NCBI GenBank assembly: GCA_003427395.1
Contig: BFEA01000460.1
Coordinates: 318,148-343,147 of the forward strand
Length of the DNA stretch: 25,000 nucleotides
Source of the DNA: Chara braunii
Lineage: Eukaryota > Streptophyta > Charophyceae > Charales > Characeae
Reading direction: 5' to 3'
Shown here piece by piece: positions 1 through 7,460 of this stretch. The notes beneath the pieces were generated by a model. It saw only the letters and a list, made by a program, of their open reading frames with translations. It was not told where the DNA came from and made no database searches. The translations under genes and the position numbers were made by a program. Position 1 is the first letter of the stretch. Every line of letters starts with the position of its first letter.

Positions 1-295
1 GCCTTAAACCTGCGCGCCCACACACTCTCTACTCTAGTCAAGCATCCTATCAACGTAAAATACAGACGCAGTCGTGCCTAGCGCGGTATACCTAAACTAT
101 AGATTTAAACCATTTTTCTGTCACTTGCAAAAACCAGGGCGGATACCCTTGTCAGGGTATTCGCACCGACAGCGTGTCTCCGAGTGAGAACTAGTCGTGC
201 AATGGGGACATCGCATTTTGAGTGGGGGGAAGGCGTGCCATCTACCGAAGAAAAAGCGTGCAAAAGAGAAGGATACCATGAGTGTAAGGATGGAT

Positions 296-770
296 GAGTA
301 ATTGACTTTGCGCAAGCTTGAGAAAAGGCCTGGCAAGATGTCCAGAAGAAAAAAATGAATGAGTAATTGACTTTGCGCAGGCTTGAGAAAATGCCTAGCA
401 AGATGTCCAGAAGAAAAGAATAAATGAGTAATTAATTTTGCGCAGGCTTGGGAAAAGGCGTGGCAAAATGTCCAGAAGAAAAGAATGAATGAGTAATTGA
501 CTTGGCGCAGGCTTGAGAAAAGGCCTGGCAATAGATGTTTCATGAGCTTGAGATGAGACCTGGCAAGACGTCCAGGAGAGAAATGGATGAGTATTTGACC
601 TAGCATGGGCTTGAGAGTAGGTCTGGCAGGATGTTCAGAAAAGAAAGATATGTGAATTTATTTTGAGTAGACCTAAGGAAAAGTCTGGCAAGGCGCCCAG
701 AAAAGAGATAGAGGTATAATGGACTTTGCATGAGTATGAGAGAGGTCTGGCAAGAGGCCAGAAGAAATAT
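296..770. repeat. 65-bp minisatellite
   Basis: Four successive units begin with GAGTAATT at 296, 361, 426 and 491, exactly 65 bp apart. Each contains GCGCAGGCTTGAGAAAA, then GGCAAGATGTCCAGAAG. After 491 the array loses register (next GAGTA at 589, 98 bp on) and decays into partial units with TCTGGCAAG or CAGAAGAAA remnants to about 770. Because 65 is not a multiple of three, apparent minus-strand reading frames across it rotate frame from unit to unit and are not genes. Confidence 0.9.
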
Positions 771-1110
771 GTGAATAAGAGGGAGTGAGTAACGCGTATT
801 TTTAAGCCTGGATACGAGAAAGGACGAATGAGGATGACGCACACAAGCTGGGCAAAATGACATGGGAAAAATACATGGGAACTGGCTAAGCATGAGACTG
901 AGGAAAGAAAAACGGGAGAACATGGATTGCACGGACGGAAAAGTGGATTATTTTTTTATGACTTAAATGAGGCGAAAAACCAAATGGTTTCTGCTCGAGA
1001 ATGTTTTTTCAATGAAATGGGAAGATAGATTTGAGATTACAAAGCACTTAAGGGGAGTTGTGTCTGGACTCACTGATTCCAAATGGGTATCACCACAGGG
1101 CGAAATGTGT
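771..1110. other. unassigned sequence
   Basis: This AG-rich stretch lies between the 65-bp and 26-bp arrays. I see no convincing reading frame, RNA gene or repeat in it. The first 295 bases of the window are likewise without a recognisable feature. Confidence 0.5.
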
Positions 1111-1213
1111 GGGGACCGCCGACGAGACTAGGTGTCGGGGACTGCCGACGGGACTAAGTGCTCGGGACCACCGGCGGGACTAAGTACGGGGGACCACCGA
1201 CAGGACAAGTGGC
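1111..1213. repeat. 26-bp minisatellite, four units
   Basis: Four units start with GGGGAC or CGGGAC at about 1111, 1137, 1163 and 1189 and share the core CCACCGGCGGGACTAAGT with substitutions. The last unit is about 25 bp. A partial copy of the same core occurs in block B near 6068-6085, which helps to show that the two blocks are related. Confidence 0.85.
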
Positions 1214-1283
1214 GGGGACATGTAAAACTCCCAAGAAGAAACGGCGGCACCACATGAAGGAAAAATAATAAATGCAAGGTGCA

Positions 1284-1307
1284 CCGTCAAGATCGACATC
1301 TTGACGG
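1284..1307. repeat. perfect hairpin, 10-bp stem
   Basis: CCGTCAAGAT pairs with ATCTTGACGG around the 4-nt loop CGAC. The matching place in block B (near 6182) has lost the pairing. Confidence 0.85.
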
Positions 1308-1320
1308 CCAAGAATATTAG

Positions 1321-1346
1321 CACCACTAGTGCAAGTACTAGTGGTG
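1321..1346. repeat. perfect hairpin, 10-bp stem
   Basis: CACCACTAGT pairs with ACTAGTGGTG around the loop GCAAGT. Block B keeps the left arm (CACCACTAGTG near 6220) but has a degraded right arm. Confidence 0.85.
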
Positions 1347-1410
1347 ACAAACGGAGAGGCCGAAAGGAAAAGGAAAAGTAAAGAAAACTGAAGTGGGAGG
1401 CATGGGAGCA

Positions 1411-1428
1411 ATCCGAAAAATCTCGGAT
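1411..1428. repeat. short hairpin with ATCCGA/TCGGAT stem
   Basis: ATCCGA at 1411-1416 pairs with TCGGAT at 1423-1428. The equivalent site in block B (6303-6320) has GTCCG and CGGAC, so both arms changed together and pairing was kept. Confidence 0.7.
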
Positions 1429-1569
1429 CAGCATCCCTCAAGAAAATAGAGTCAAATAAGAGCCCATGTGAAAAATAGCCCTCCGGGAGAAAATCGGAGT
1501 AGGAGGGACCATTGTGGGAGAAATGTAGGAGTAAAAGGAGGCTCCCATGGGCATGGGAAGGCCATTATT

Positions 1570-1593
1570 GCAGTCCGAGAGACAACGGACTGC
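1570..1593. repeat. perfect hairpin, GCAGTCCG stem
   Basis: GCAGTCCG pairs with CGGACTGC over 8 bp around AGAGACAA. Related hairpins are at 5602-5640, 5762-5797 and 7280-7312. This makes it a small dispersed family whose arms are better kept than its loops. Confidence 0.85.
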
Positions 1594-1940
1594 ACCTTGG
1601 GCATAGGGAGGGTCAAAACTAAGAGGAAGAGGCTAGAAAAAGGCCTTAACGGCCACTTGACACTTGGCATGCTAGAAAAAAAAGAGAAAAAAAAGGAAAA
1701 TGGTAGAGGTGACGGGCACGGGGTTAAATTGACCCTTGCAATTCCGATGGAGGCGCCCGACGCATTGAACGTATACACAACCCAAGATAAGGAAAATGGA
1801 CTTGTGTTTGCTCTTCCCCTTGTGAGAAATCAGATTTGAGAGTGGCTGGGCGCATGGCATGGTCAGGCCAGGAGGTATAACATGCATGCTATGCACTTGA
1901 TCAGCCTTTCCTTTGAGGAATGGCTCTAGCCCCCCTTCAT

Positions 1941-1965
1941 CCGGTGCTGGTGTTCACCAGTCCGG
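1941..1965. repeat. hairpin, CTGGTG/CACCAG with outer CCGG/CCGG
   Basis: The inner stem CTGGTG-TT-CACCAG is perfect with a 2-nt loop. An outer CCGG pairs with CCGG across a 1-2-nt internal loop. Confidence 0.7.
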
Positions 1966-1969
1966 GGAA

Positions 1970-3357
1970 GCCTTGGGCAAGTCGCATGTCGACCCTTCCT
2001 CTTCGTATGAAAGAAGGGCTCCGGTTACCTTGAAAGAAAGGTTCCGATGAAAATCCCATGGCGGAGTGATCCGACCGAATGAGTGCTTCCCTTCTTCTTT
2101 TGAGCCCAGCGGGTTCATGCACTTTGCACCTTTTTTAATGCTTGAAGGAACCAATATGAACATAACGGATCATCAAAAAAGAACAATCCCACCCTATGAA
2201 AGGACAGACAAGCGAAGAGAAGGGAAATGAAGGGAGTTGCTAGACTCCCAATGAAAACTCACCCTTGAAGATTCTCACGAGAAGGAACTAACCACTATGT
2301 ATGAAAGTAGGGGGAGTGACACTCATTGTCCTGAGAGAAAATTTGTGAGTTATGGGTAGGAAACGCTGGGTGCACCAAGGGAATGGCACTTGGGACTTGT
2401 GTTTGCATGATGGGATTTGAGCGTCCTGCCTTTCGGAAGGAAAGGATTGGTCTGCATTGGCCAGTGCGGGTTGCGAAACGTCGTTCTCTTTTGTACGCTG
2501 CCGTGTGTTCATATGTGGAGGTCAGGTGACCGAGCTGTCGAACGGGAGTGCGTCACGTCGGTTGATTAGTAACATTCTCGTTCGAGCAGTGACGGGTTTC
2601 GGCTCGCTGATCTACCAGACGGAGTGTGAAATCTCCTCAGGCGGGGCTTAGCCTGTTGGCTGGCGGAGGGAGTACCACTGTATGCGGACAAAGACGGAGC
2701 TTCGAAGGCGATTAGTAGCTTCTCGTAGCATGGTTTTGGGAAAGGCTGATTCTTGTCGGACCGATGGAAGTGAACGCCTGAACGGTTGACTTTGTCCCTG
2801 TATTTAGGCACTCAAGGTAACCCTTGGTGTCGGTATGGATGTGCAAAGCGGCAAGACGGGATGGGGTATTATGGGTAAGGAGGAAAGGGCAAATGCCTTG
2901 CCGATACCTGGGTACCGCGCTCGCGACGGTTGAGCTGCACTAGAGGTATAAGATAAAACTCTACCGATAGTACCAGCGGAGAGGCCATATTGGGGATAGC
3001 TGGTGAGGAGATAACCGGCCCGTATGTGAGTTTGCCTGATTTTTTTTATGTGTTCCCCCTCTGTAAAAATTGATTGAGCTTGGGCTGTTGAACGGGACAT
3101 ATTTCTAAGTCTATCCCCCCCCCCATCTAAGTCCACACGAGTAAGAGATGATCGGAAGGAAGGGGGATAGAGGTCAATTGGAATGGAACCAAGAGAAAGA
3201 ATGTGGACAAATGAATGGCCAGCCGAGGGAATTATAGGAAGGAGGTACTTAGGAATGGGGAGGTAAAATAAGGAGACCTTGATGAGGGGTCTGAAATAAT
3301 TCTCATCTAGGACAAGGGGTGACCTGACCAAAAGGATCCGTTGGTACCTTTTTATGA
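1970..3357. other. unassigned sequence upstream of the coding fossil
   Basis: No supported gene is seen. A plus-strand open frame at 2457-2651 (64 codons) and a minus-strand frame at 2804-3331 (175 codons) exist, but neither has recognisable motifs. Extending the plus frame downstream meets stops at the rate expected by chance. A C-tract at about 3115-3124 is low-complexity. Part of this region could be an upstream extension of the gene fossil, but the sequence does not show it. Confidence 0.4.
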
Positions 3358-4221
3358 AAACAGAGGTCGGGTGTAGAAAACAAGATGGCGCGATGGTTGC
3401 CTTCCCCGATCTATACTAGCGGCCCGGAAATGCCAGTAGATGTAAAGGATGGGGTATCGGTCGTCCTCCCGGAAAATAGAACGTGGACGGACCTTTAACC
3501 AGCGTATCAAACGGTAATGCTAGAAGGAGAGGATGTTTTCCTTTGGATAGAAACAATATGGACTAATGTTAGCTTGACAAGGTTGTTACCAAGTTTAATG
3601 GATTTGGAATTCCAAGGGACAGTGGAAGCCCACGGGTGGGTTTACTTGTCGCAAGATGGGGAAAAAACTATGATCATAGAGTTGGCATCCAGGAATACGC
3701 CGGACGAGTTGTTTAGGAAGGCAGAAGCAGAGGTTGTATGGGCTGCATGTCAACGGAGGGAAATGGAAATGGAAAAGGTAGATGTACGGGTGGAACTTTG
3801 GGATAGAGGAAGCCTGAGGCGACCCGTAAGAACCATGCGATGTGTGCTGTCCTCCTTCCTAGTGGATGCGGTTTTCGGAACCCGGAGCAGGCTAGTGCGA
3901 ATATGTCAATCCATGACGAACCTCGGGCTATACCAATGCGCTAGGCAATATTTTTTTCGGTTATAAGTAGACATGGGGCCGTTCGATGGGAACTGGGCGG
4001 AGGAGTTGGTCGAGATACTAAACTACCTTAGCATAGACAATATCTTTGTTCCTAGCACTGTGCATTGGAGGATAGTGTACAGGAATGTCGCAATAGGGGA
4101 GACGTTCCTAGCTGGGGCAAGGGAGTTGGTGTACGACGAGGAGGACGACTTCAGTGATGAAGTTGAAGATGAAGATATAGAGGACAAGGACTTGTCAGAA
4201 GGAAGGGGAAACTTAACTTAG
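3358..4221 (+). pseudogene. copy 1 of an unrecognised tandemly duplicated domain
   Basis: I do not recognise this family. The plus-strand frame from 3358 is open except for TAA at 3496 and TAA at 3964, and ends at TAG 4219. The domain proper starts near codon 3430. Visible anchors in order are LPENRTW, WIETIW (3544-3561), GWVYLSQDG, a VELW segment, SM followed by a C, and GPFDGN (3976-3993). It ends in a strongly acidic tail (YDEEDDFSDEVEDEDIED). The same anchors recur in the same order and at nearly the same spacing in copy 2, which supports past coding. No signal peptide or membrane segment is clear. All three stops could arise by C-to-T change from CAA or CAG (inference). A start at ATG 3517 would give an intact 149-residue piece, but it begins inside the aligned domain, so I treat the locus as a decayed gene rather than several small ones. 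Confidence 0.6.
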
Positions 4222-4230
4222 GAAGGACGG

Positions 4231-5016
4231 GTGGCCTGGTATTGTGCAGGAAAGGGAAAGATGACTAGAGAAGAAAGGATAATGGAATACCCCTTCAAGG
4301 GCTGGAAACCACGGCGACTCAGAAGAGGAATAAAAATGTTTATACCATCGGGGAACGGATGGAGAGGGACGACGTGCGACTGGATTGCGTTTGAGGTTGC
4401 CCGAGACTTGTCATATGTATGGATAGAGCGGATTTGGAACCCGATAAGGGAAGAGGAAGGATGGGATGATATAGCAGAAGGCAAGGTAGAGTCAGTTGGA
4501 ACGGTTGTCCTTTCCGAGGATGGATGACACCTGTTTTGCACCATGTTAGTAATGGGACAGGACCCGATGTGGCTTCCAGGGAATGCAGAGGCCCGAACCC
4601 GAAAGGAAGGCAAGCTTTTCACCAACGAGGGATGGAACGAAGTTAGTAGCAGAGTTGTGATGGGAGGATGAAAGGAACTCAAGCCTTCAAGTCTACAGAT
4701 AACGGCTTGGGTACCGGAATTCATAGTTCAGTGGTTTGGGGGGCTTGAGCACATTTTAGAAGTAGCCGACTCCATGAGAAAAGTGCATATAGAGTGTGTC
4801 TGGCTGACTGAGGAGTTCTATAGGTTCTCACTGAAATATGGGCCCTTCTACGGAAATAAAGTCGAGAAAGTCATCATCGTCCTAAAAATAGACAGGTATG
4901 ACCGCCTAGAGGTAGAGGCAGAGTCTTGGGACGCCATAGTTCGCCGAGAGGCGGCGACTGCACCCTCCAACATAGACGACGTCTTTAAACTATTTGAGGT
5001 ACTGTGGTTCGATTGA
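4231..5016 (+). pseudogene. copy 2 of the same unrecognised domain
   Basis: This copy is in the same reading frame as copy 1, separated only by TAG 4219. Internal stops are TGA 4525 and TGA 4669, and it ends at TGA 5014. The anchors match copy 1: IPSGNGW, WIERIW (4420-4437), GTVVLSEDG, LKP, SM then a C, and GPFYGN (4840-4857). The 32 residues ending in the WIE-x-IW motif align to copy 1 without a gap. From the LS-x-DG motif to SM the copies are 94 and 93 residues long. The offset between copies is 876 bp at the first anchor and 864 bp at the last, so both are full-length repeats of about 240 residues. The acidic tail of copy 1 is absent and copy 2 ends in a hydrophobic VLWFD. Either one gene had two domains, or two adjacent paralogues were fused by a lost stop. 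The function is unknown, and a 168-codon open frame on the opposite strand (4218-4724) lacks this internal support. Confidence 0.6.
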
Positions 5017-5236
5017 ATGAGGCCAAGGGGTCGAACACCGTGAAAAGGCCTGAGTATGGGAAGGGGTGTTTGTAAAGTGAGGTGTCACATAAGAAAGGGA
5101 GTGTGTACATTAGGCCGTATATGGTGCATAAGGATCGAAACAAATGGAAAGTGGTAACAACTGGAAAATGGGGAAGAATAAGACAAAAAGAGTGAGAGGG
5201 AGTGAGTGAGTTGGCCGTCAGTAGGGACTGTCATAG
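5017..5236. other. unassigned spacer
   Basis: No gene or repeat is seen between the coding fossil and the first hairpin of the downstream field. Confidence 0.4.
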
Positions 5237-5258
5237 GTAGGGACTGGCAGGTCCCTAC
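5237..5258. repeat. perfect hairpin, GTAGGGAC stem
   Basis: GTAGGGAC pairs with GTCCCTAC over 8 bp around TGGCAG. A second left arm (GTAGGGAC at 5221-5228) offers an alternative pairing. A hairpin at 6655-6689 uses the related motif CAGGTCCC. Confidence 0.85.
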
Positions 5259-5396
5259 TTTCCGAGAAAGGAGGAGAAAAAGAAAAGAAAAGAAAAGAAA
5301 AGAAATGAGAAAAAAACCTTAACGGTAAAAAACGGTCACTTGGGGAGATTCATCCGTGACCAGATTCATTCTGGAATATGGCAGTTACAAATGACT

Positions 5397-5440
5397 TTGA
5401 TTTTCTTTGATTTTTGCAGAGAAAATCAAAGAAAAATCAA
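5397..5440. repeat. long AT-rich hairpin, about 18-bp stem
   Basis: TTGATTTTCTTTGATTTT at 5397-5414 pairs with the arm at 5422-5440, which has one extra A, around a TGCAGAG loop. This is the longest near-perfect stem in the hairpin field. Confidence 0.85.
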
Positions 5441-5498
5441 GGCCTCTTGCAACCGGAATAAAACGGAATACATGCATGAGGAGAAACATATGTTTTAG

Positions 5499-5532
5499 GT
5501 GCATCCGGAGCCAAAATCAAGGTCGGATGCAC
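5499..5532. repeat. hairpin, GTGCATCCG stem (unit 1)
   Basis: GTGCATCCG at 5499-5507 pairs with CGGATGCAC at 5524-5532 over 9 bp. A tenth pair would be G with T. Confidence 0.85.
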
Positions 5533-5601
5533 TTGGGAATTGACCGTTTCTTTTTCTTTTGATGAGGGGCTAGTTGTGGAGCATTGGGGCTAAGGAATTA
5601 A

Positions 5602-5640
5602 CCCCCATTGCAGTCCGAGTTGCAACGGACTGCATGGGGG
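5602..5640. repeat. long hairpin with GCAGTCCG core (unit 1)
   Basis: CCCCCAT then GCAGTCCG pairs with CGGACTGC then ATGGGGG, 15 bp with a single bulged T. The loop AGTTGCAA is itself partly palindromic. Confidence 0.9.
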
Positions 5641-5659
5641 AAAAAAAACACATGTTCTG

Positions 5660-5693
5660 GTGCATCCGGAGCCAATATTGAGCCCGGATGCAC
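5660..5693. repeat. perfect hairpin, GTGCATCCGG stem (unit 2)
   Basis: GTGCATCCGG at 5660-5669 pairs with CCGGATGCAC at 5684-5693 over 10 bp. The loop AGCCAATATTGAGC differs from that of unit 1. Confidence 0.9.
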
Positions 5694-5761
5694 TAGAAAA
5701 TTTAACGCTTCATTTTCTTTTAATATGGGGCAAGTTGTGGGGCTGTGGGTATAGAAAACAG

Positions 5762-5797
5762 CCATGACTGCAGTCCGACAAATTACGGACTACATGG
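5762..5797. repeat. imperfect hairpin, AGTCCG/CGGACT (unit 2)
   Basis: AGTCCG at 5772-5777 pairs with CGGACT at 5786-5791. An outer CCATG pairs with CATGG across small internal loops. It is the unit-2 counterpart of the hairpin at 5602-5640. Confidence 0.75.
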
Positions 5798-5892
5798 GGA
5801 GGCCAAGGCCAAGCAAAAATGTGTTACGGCAGGCCCGGAAGGCTAGAAAGGAGCAATTTCGACAAGGGGCAAGTAAAGACGGTAAATGGCAA

Positions 5893-5913
5893 CCGTGAGA
5901 TGAGATCTCACGG
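5893..5913. repeat. perfect hairpin, CCGTGAGAT stem
   Basis: CCGTGAGAT pairs with ATCTCACGG over 9 bp around a 3-nt loop GAG. Confidence 0.85.
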
Positions 5914-6120
5914 CCTAGGAAATCGGCACACATATAGAAATGATGCGACCACCAAGGGCAATGGGCCCCAAAAAAGAAAAAAAAAAAAAGGGGACGCCGT
6001 CCGTAATGTTGTCGGGGATCAAATGGGTCCAAATAATAAAAATCGGACAATGGGACACGCGTTGGCGGGACCACCGGCGGGACAAGGAAATGGAGCTAGC
6101 ATGAAGGAAAATGGCGGGGA

Positions 6121-6136
6121 CTTGGGATGTCCCAAG
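6121..6136. repeat. perfect inverted repeat, CTTGGGA
   Basis: CTTGGGA pairs with TCCCAAG over 7 bp with a 2-nt centre. Confidence 0.75.
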
Positions 6137-6296
6137 GGAACCATGAGCAAACACAAGGGATAATCGTGCGGGCAAACGAGACCGTCGAGATCAAGGATCT
6201 GTATGGTGGAGAATATTAGCACCACTAGTGCTAGTGAGAGCAAGTGGGAGAGTCATGAGAGAAAGAAAAGTGAAATAAGGATGTTGGGAAGGCTGT

Positions 6297-6327
6297 CTAG
6301 CGGTCCGGGATATCTCGGACTAGCTAG
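6297..6327. repeat. hairpin, GTCCG/CGGAC with outer CTAGC/GCTAG
   Basis: GTCCG at 6303-6307 pairs with CGGAC at 6316-6320. CTAGC at 6297-6301 pairs with GCTAG at 6323-6327 across a small internal loop. The homologous site in block A is 1411-1428, where the arms are ATCCG and CGGAT. Confidence 0.75.
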
Positions 6328-6340
6328 GCATAAGGAAATA

Positions 6341-6356
6341 GAGCCTTGAGAGGCTC
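6341..6356. repeat. perfect hairpin, GAGCCT stem
   Basis: GAGCCT pairs with AGGCTC over 6 bp around TGAG. On its own this is short enough to be chance. Confidence 0.55.
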
Positions 6357-6654
6357 AACATGAGAAAGGCTGCCCTTAAAAAATCGGAGCAAGAGGGGCT
6401 CAAAATTGGGCAAACGAGAGCAAAATGGAGCCCCCTAGGAGCATGGGGGTGCCATTATTGGAATCCGAGATGTAACGGCCAAGTAATGGCCATGAACCTG
6501 GCCTTGAATGAGGCCCTAGGGCCTAGGAAGAGGGTGCACAGCAGTTTGACACTTGTCACAACAAAAATAAAAGAAAAAAAAAGAAAAATGAGAGAAAAAG
6601 GAAGTAGAATGAGACAAAAAGCGAGAAAAGAGTGGAGGAGAGTGTGCCGGCCTA

Positions 6655-6689
6655 TTGGGACCTGCACAGTAGGGACTGACAGGTCCCAA
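6655..6689. repeat. perfect hairpin, TTGGGACCTG stem
   Basis: TTGGGACCTG pairs with CAGGTCCCAA over 10 bp around a 15-nt loop. The loop contains AGTAGGGACTG, a motif also in the hairpin at 5237-5258. Confidence 0.85.
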
Positions 6690-6722
6690 CAGTGACCTCA
6701 TCCCTCGTAGAATGAGGGAGGG

Positions 6723-6761
6723 CAATCCGGATTGTAGAGATATGGCTCTTAGGGCCATATC
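6723..6761. repeat. palindrome and adjoining hairpin
   Basis: CAATCCGGATTG at 6723-6734 is a perfect 12-bp palindrome. Immediately after it GATATGGC (6739-6746) pairs with GCCATATC (6754-6761) over 8 bp. Confidence 0.85.
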
Positions 6762-6831
6762 CCAATAAAATCTGAATTAAAAAGCTGAAATGAGAGAAAA
6801 TGCAAAAAGGAAGTGGTCGGTTTTCTTTTGG

Positions 6832-6860
6832 ACCATGGATCTGAGATCAGATCTCATGGT
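6832..6860. repeat. hairpin, ACCATG-GATCT stem
   Basis: ACCATGGATCT pairs with AGATC then CATGGT, 11 bp with one bulged T, around GAGATC. Confidence 0.8.
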
Positions 6861-6870
6861 AGAGAGGAGC

Positions 6871-6904
6871 TAGCCGTTTTTTGTGGGCCAGCTCAAAACG
6901 GCTA
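6871..6904. repeat. perfect hairpin, TAGCCGTTTT stem
   Basis: TAGCCGTTTT pairs with AAAACGGCTA over 10 bp around a 14-nt loop. Confidence 0.85.
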
Positions 6905-7041
6905 TCTCCTGAATGAGGTGGCAACCCAAAATGGAAAGAAACAAAAGAGGGAAAAGGACAAAACAATGCATTTGACCCAAAAAGAGAGCCAGATGCACCA
7001 AAAATATAAAAATTGGACTTAGGTGCTCAAAATTGAATCAA

Positions 7042-7061
7042 GGGCTACTAGGGGGTAGCCC
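7042..7061. repeat. perfect hairpin, GGGCTAC stem
   Basis: GGGCTAC pairs with GTAGCCC over 7 bp around TAGGGG. Confidence 0.75.
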
Positions 7062-7073
7062 GAATTATTGGTG

Positions 7074-7100
7074 GCCTTGGATCTCAGCGAGATCCAAGGC
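7074..7100. repeat. perfect hairpin, 12-bp stem
   Basis: GCCTTGGATCTC pairs with GAGATCCAAGGC over 12 bp around a 3-nt loop AGC. This is the longest uninterrupted stem in the field. Confidence 0.9.
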
Positions 7101-7154
7101 TGAAAATGTGCCGCCATATGGAAAAATACTCCGGCCTACTCAAAAGAGGCCGAA

Positions 7155-7203
7155 ACTTGAAAAAATCGAGAAAAAGGCCCACAAGGCCTTTTTTTTTTCA
7201 AGT
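7155..7203. repeat. long two-part hairpin with AGGCC core
   Basis: The inner stem AAAAAGGCC (7171-7179) pairs with GGCCTTTTT (7185-7193) around CACAA. The outer ACTTGAAAAA (7155-7164) pairs with TTTTTCAAGT (7194-7203). Only a 6-nt bulge separates them on the left arm, giving 19 paired bases. Confidence 0.85.
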
Positions 7204-7206
7204 ATT

Positions 7207-7241
7207 GCTGCCCCTTGGGTATTAGGACTCTAGGGGGCAGC
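7207..7241. repeat. perfect hairpin, GCTGCCCC stem
   Basis: GCTGCCCC pairs with GGGGCAGC over 8 bp with a 19-nt loop. Confidence 0.8.
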
Positions 7242-7279
7242 ATTTGAGCAATGAAAAAGAGGCCGGGGTAGGCCAAGAG

Positions 7280-7312
7280 GCAGTCCGAGTTGGTATCAAC
7301 CACTTGGACTGC
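7280..7312. repeat. hairpin, GCAGTCC stem with inner GTTG/CAAC
   Basis: GCAGTCC at 7280-7286 pairs with GGACTGC at 7306-7312, with an inner GTTG-GTAT-CAAC stem. It is a fourth member of the GCAGTCCG family. A lone left arm, GCAGTCCG, also occurs near 7460. Confidence 0.75.
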
Positions 7313-7460
7313 ATGTACTTGGCCATAATGAGGCCCGGGTACTTCCAGGAGGACCTAGTGAGGGAATTTTGCCTTGGGGGTACCTCGGTTCACCTCAAGG
7401 CTCATGGGGAGGCTCATGGCTGGCCGGACTGCTGGTTTCAGCCTACATAAGCTGAGGATG
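7313..7460. other. unassigned sequence
   Basis: An open frame at 7244-7450 runs over a hairpin and has no motif, so it is not accepted as a gene. Confidence 0.35.

Larger units (their letters stand above)
1163..1840. repeat. dispersed repeat block A, diverged copy of block B
   Basis: Landmarks occur in the same order here and at 6065-6690: the GGGACCACCGGCGGGAC core, then GAATATTAGCACCACTAGTG, a hairpin around CTCGGA, AAATCGGAG, GCCATTATTG followed by a TCCGAGA motif, a TTGACACTTG motif, and an A-rich GAAAAAAAAG-type tract. Both copies are in the same orientation about 4.9 kb apart and flank the degenerate coding region at 3358-5016. They could be remnants of long terminal repeats or a duplicated host segment. 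I could not find TG...CA termini, so no element class is assigned. A 123-codon open frame at 1468-1839 spans these non-coding landmarks and is not accepted as a gene. Confidence 0.6.
5487..5800. repeat. tandem duplication of a ~160-bp unit with two hairpins each
   Basis: Unit 1 (about 5487-5640) and unit 2 (about 5649-5800) share, in order, a CATGTT-like start, the GTGCATCCGG hairpin, TTTCTTTT, GGGGC(T/A)AGTTGTGG and the CAGTCCG hairpin followed by CATGGGG. The corresponding hairpins are 161 and 159 bp apart. The arms are better preserved than the loops and linkers. Confidence 0.8.
5815..6770. repeat. dispersed repeat block B, diverged copy of block A
   Basis: It carries the same ordered landmarks as block A: GGGACCACCGGCGGGAC at 6068, GAATATTAGCACCACTAGTG near 6210, a CTCGGAC hairpin at 6303, AAATCGGAGCAAG near 6380, GCCATTATTG near 6451, and TTTGACACTTGTCAC near 6544 followed by an A-rich tract. 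Divergence is substantial. The part before 6050 has no clear block A counterpart. Open frames of 114 codons (5819-6163) and 111 codons (6360-6695) cross hairpins and A-runs and are not accepted as genes. Confidence 0.55.

Noticed and set aside
2457-3030. Plus-strand frame as an upstream part of the tandem-domain fossil
   Set aside because: Only the first 64 codons are open. Beyond them stops appear at about the random rate, and none of the fossil's anchor motifs is present.
2804-3331. 175-codon minus-strand frame
   Set aside because: No motif, no neighbouring support and a poly-C/G run inside. One open frame of this size in 25 kb on six frames is weak evidence.
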